From the NCBI GenBank assembly GCA_049347715.1, contig CP186339.1, positions 1,116,001 through 1,180,000 on the forward strand: DNA of 64,000 bases. Reading direction: 5' to 3'. Positions 61,658-64,000 of the stretch are shown piece by piece. Position 1 is the first letter of the stretch. Each line of letters starts with the position of its first letter. A program made the translations under genes and the position numbers. The notes under the pieces were generated by a model. The model did no database searches. It was not told the origin of the DNA and saw only the letters and a list, made by a program, of their open reading frames with translations. Origin of the DNA: Thalassotalea_B piscium_A. Lineage in GTDB: Bacteria > Pseudomonadota > Gammaproteobacteria > Enterobacterales > Alteromonadaceae.

Positions 61658-63232
61658 TTAATCACGCTTTTGCTTTGTTTTTCTCTGTCTAAAAAGGTTA
61701 AATATTAATAAAAATGATAAATATACCGCCACTAAAATCCAAGTTATATAAGGCGCTATAATTTGATAAGGAGTATGACCTTCAACTAAGTTTACTTTAC
61801 CTTTCAATACTAATTCTTGGAATTGGGGTAATTGCTGTTGGATTTCACCTTGATGAGTAATGATGGCTGAGATCCCATTATTTGTACTTCTTAATACAGG
61901 CCGAGCAAATTCTAATGCTCGCATACGTGCAATTTCTAAATGTTGATGAGGCCCATGAGAATCGCCAAACCAGGCATCATTACTCACAGTTAATATCATA
62001 TCCGTTTGTTTAGTGAAATTGGCGGCAAGTTGCTCAGGAAAAGCAATTTCAAAACAAATAAGGGGTAAAATATGTAGGTTTTGCGCAATGAGATTATTTT
62101 GAACATAGCTACCGCGTGAAAAAGATGATTGCGCTAAATTAAAAAGCGGAGCAAGCGGTCTTAATAAATCACCAAAAGGAACAAATTCTCCAATTGGAAG
62201 TAAATGATTTTTATAGTAACGATTATTGTTATTATAAAAATAACTGCCTTTTATATCTGATTTATATTGTTGGCCAAGAACAATTAGACTGTTATAGGAT
62301 TCTCGTGATTCGAAATTATAATTGAGTATACCTGTAATTATCGTACTTTTATTTAGTGCAGCAGATCGATTAGCAATATCGAGAAACTCTTGAGTCGTAG
62401 TTAACGGTTCAATACCGGTAATCGCTGACTCAGGCCAAATGATTAAATCAGCATCATAATTATCTTTGGTTAGGGTCAGATATTTCATCATGGTTGGCCA
62501 TTCTTGCGCTTGATCCCATTTCAATTCTTGTTTGATATTTCCTTGTACTAACGCGGTATTTATTGATTTACCTGTTAATGTTCCCCATTGCTGATAGTGA
62601 CTCCAAACTACAAGGCTCATTATCAAGGCTAAGCCTATTAGTGGTTTCACTCTGTCTACTTGGCTAAAAAGACGAACGACAAGTACACTGATGAGAATGA
62701 TGCAAAAACTTATACCAATTTCACCAATAATTGGGGCAAGTGCTGCTAAAGGACCATCTATTTGACTATAGCCGAGAGAAAGCCAAGGAAAGCCAGTCAG
62801 TAAATTTGCTCTAAGCCATTCAGCCACTAACCAAGCTAAAGGTAATAAATACAGGTTGAGTTGTTTATTAGTGCTAAATCTAGTACTGAGATAGCAGGCA
62901 AGGGCAGGAAAAATAGCGAGATACGCAGCAAGTAGTAACATTAATAGTAATGACACTATAATAGGAGTACCACCAAAACGATCGATACAAACATATACCC
63001 AACTAATTCCTGCGAGAAACCAGCCTAAACCGAAATAAAATCCATGTTTAAAGGCCAATTTACTTGTTTTATCTCTTAGTTGGTAAAACCATAGAGGCAA
63101 AACAACTAAGGTTATCCACCATTGCGAAAAAGGTGCGTAAGCAAATAAAAGGCAAAGTCCAAGTACAAAACTACGCCCATAAGCTTTCGCTTCAGCGAGT
63201 AAAGAAGAGGGTGATAACATCATATTTTTCAT
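61658..63232 (-). CDS. lnt: Apolipoprotein N-acyltransferase
   Basis: A 524-aa inner-membrane enzyme that adds the third acyl chain to lipoproteins. About seven transmembrane helices (residues 15-210 and the last near 495) flank a nitrilase-like domain. Its catalytic triad is Glu (WPESAITG), Lys (YYKNHLLPIGEFVPFG) and Cys (LICFEIAFPEQ). It follows corC on the same strand by 29 bases, the normal order. Several lipoproteins in this window (sapA-like, M28, M19) would be substrates. Confidence 0.96.
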   Translation of the reverse strand: MKNMMLSPSSLLAEAKAYGRSFVLGLCLLFAYAPFSQWWITLVVLPLWFYQLRDKTSKLAFKHGFYFGLGWFLAGISWVYVCIDRFGGTPIIVSLLLMLLLAAYLAIFPALACYLSTRFSTNKQLNLYLLPLAWLVAEWLRANLLTGFPWLSLGYSQIDGPLAALAPIIGEIGISFCIILISVLVVRLFSQVDRVKPLIGLALIMSLVVWSHYQQWGTLTGKSINTALVQGNIKQELKWDQAQEWPTMMKYLTLTKDNYDADLIIWPESAITGIEPLTTTQEFLDIANRSAALNKSTIITGILNYNFESRESYNSLIVLGQQYKSDIKGSYFYNNNNRYYKNHLLPIGEFVPFGDLLRPLAPLFNLAQSSFSRGSYVQNNLIAQNLHILPLICFEIAFPEQLAANFTKQTDMILTVSNDAWFGDSHGPHQHLEIARMRALEFARPVLRSTNNGISAIITHQGEIQQQLPQFQELVLKGKVNLVEGHTPYQIIAPYITWILVAVYLSFLLIFNLFRQRKTKQKRD

Positions 63233-63261
63233 CAGGTTATGAAAAATAACTAGGGCTAAGC

Positions 63262-64000
63262 TTAATCAATCACTTTCCCTGAAATATGATGGTCTTTTGG
63301 AATAGTCACTTGAATCGTTTGAATTCTTCGATTATTTGCTGAGGAAATTTTAAACTCAAAGCCATCCATCTCAATGATTTCACCTTTTTTCGGCATATGA
63401 CCAAATTTATGTAAAATAATGCCACCTAGGGTGTCAGCATCATCTTCATCAAGACCACAACTGAAGTATTCATTAAATTCAGGAAGTTCAATCAAGGCTT
63501 TTACTTGATAAACGTTGCCCGCAAGGAGTTTAATGTTTTCTTCAATTTCATCGTCAGTTTCATCTTCAATTTCGCCAACGATAAGTTCGAGTATATCTTC
63601 AATTGTTACAAGGCCAGATACGCCACCGTATTCATCAACTATAATTGCCATATGAGAGCGTTGAGAGCGAAACTCTTTTAATAAAGATTCCACTTTCTTA
63701 CTTTCAGGAATAATAATTGCCGGTCTAATTACTTGTTCCAGAGTGAATTCTTCTGTTTTTTGATTAAACCCATACGCGAGTAAATCTTTGGCAAGTAAGA
63801 TACCTTCAACATGATCTAAATCTTCTCTGATCACAGGAAATCTTGAGTGACCTGAATCAATGATGATAGGTAAGGATTCATTAAAAGGATCGCTGATGTC
63901 GATAGTGACAATTTGTGAACGGGGTATCATAATATCCCGAACTCGCATGTCTGAGACTTCTAATACGCCCTCGATCATGAGCTTAGTTTCTGGTTTGATT
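63262..64000 (-). CDS. corC: CorC-family CBS-pair protein (5' end outside window)
   Basis: The frame runs off the right edge; the visible part has the CBS pair (VRDIMIPRSQIVTIDI and HMAIIVDEYGGVSGLVTIEDILELIVGEIEDE, split) and the CorC_HlyC domain (about the last 80 residues). The 238 residues from the ATG at 63978 are an internal start: codons before it (I-K-P-E-T-K-L) continue the family sequence, so the true start lies beyond 64000. CorC is linked to Mg2+/Co2+ resistance. It is upstream of lnt. Confidence 0.95.
   Translation of the reverse strand, partial: IKPETKLMIEGVLEVSDMRVRDIMIPRSQIVTIDISDPFNESLPIIIDSGHSRFPVIREDLDHVEGILLAKDLLAYGFNQKTEEFTLEQVIRPAIIIPESKKVESLLKEFRSQRSHMAIIVDEYGGVSGLVTIEDILELIVGEIEDETDDEIEENIKLLAGNVYQVKALIELPEFNEYFSCGLDEDDADTLGGIILHKFGHMPKKGEIIEMDGFEFKISSANNRRIQTIQVTIPKDHHISGKVID

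Overview
The window is AT-rich (about 35-40% GC by eye), densely coded chromosomal DNA from a marine gammaproteobacterium. The best match is Alteromonadales, close to Colwellia/Thalassotalea. This rests on gene content and order: the psp locus beside sapA, phhAB-tyrR, small families typical of Vibrio/Shewanella/Colwellia (DUF2999, DUF2956, DUF2986, DUF3014, a PBPRA1643-type SEC-C protein, VF530) and the corC-lnt pair. I see no prophage, insertion sequence, CRISPR array, rRNA or tRNA. The only structural RNA recognised is the 4.5S/SRP RNA. The species assignment is inference.

Layout. 1-6940: envelope-stress island, with sapA-like lipoprotein and pspF on the minus strand, diverging from pspABC (candidate sigma-54 promoter) and then ycjX-ycjF. 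6941-10867: phenylalanine/tyrosine catabolism (phhA, phhB, tyrR, maiA) with two good TyrR boxes. 10868-16297: DUF3014 protein, PlsC-like acyltransferase, SRP RNA, SLC13-type carrier with regulatory domains, and branched-chain aminotransferase. 16298-25937: RNA helicase, DUF2999, YegD chaperone and several small marine-gammaproteobacterial proteins, TrhA/hemolysin III, VF530, a LysR gene broken by one stop codon, an M14 peptidase and EfpL/YeiP. 25938-36072: a GntR/membrane-protein pair with a clear operator, YedI, an HDOD protein, M28 and M19 peptidases, and an overlapping pair encoding an acyl-CoA hydrolase/transferase-acetyltransferase fusion and a histone-deacetylase-like enzyme.

36073-44090 is an envelope region: a LiaF-like protein, hydrolase, small membrane protein and periplasmic binding protein. 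It is followed by a PhoP/PhoQ-like two-component operon led by a PepSY protein, flanked by a secreted anchored protein and a DUF3300 protein. The same 11-bp-spaced direct repeat lies ahead of all three transcription units, which suggests a local regulon. 44091-51930 holds a thioesterase, RraA-like protein, PAP2 phosphatase-glycosyltransferase pair, a GntR-ABC exporter operon, two small proteins (one with a PspC-like tail), a divergent MTHFR-like protein and DusC.

51931-64000 holds a secreted Cys-repeat protein resembling HvfA-type modified-peptide precursors but without a maturase nearby. Next come a decayed short-chain dehydrogenase, dienelactone hydrolase, alkyltransferase-like protein, SDR, hydrolase, small heat-shock protein, an exported thiol peroxidase, a response regulator/CheC-like plus diguanylate cyclase pair, an amidohydrolase, lnt and a truncated corC at the right edge.

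The observations most worth following are the orphan HvfA-like peptide, the three-site PhoP-like regulon, the acyltransferase-deacetylase overlap, the TyrR sites, the MTHFR-like protein without its usual catalytic residues, and the orphan PspC-tail protein.
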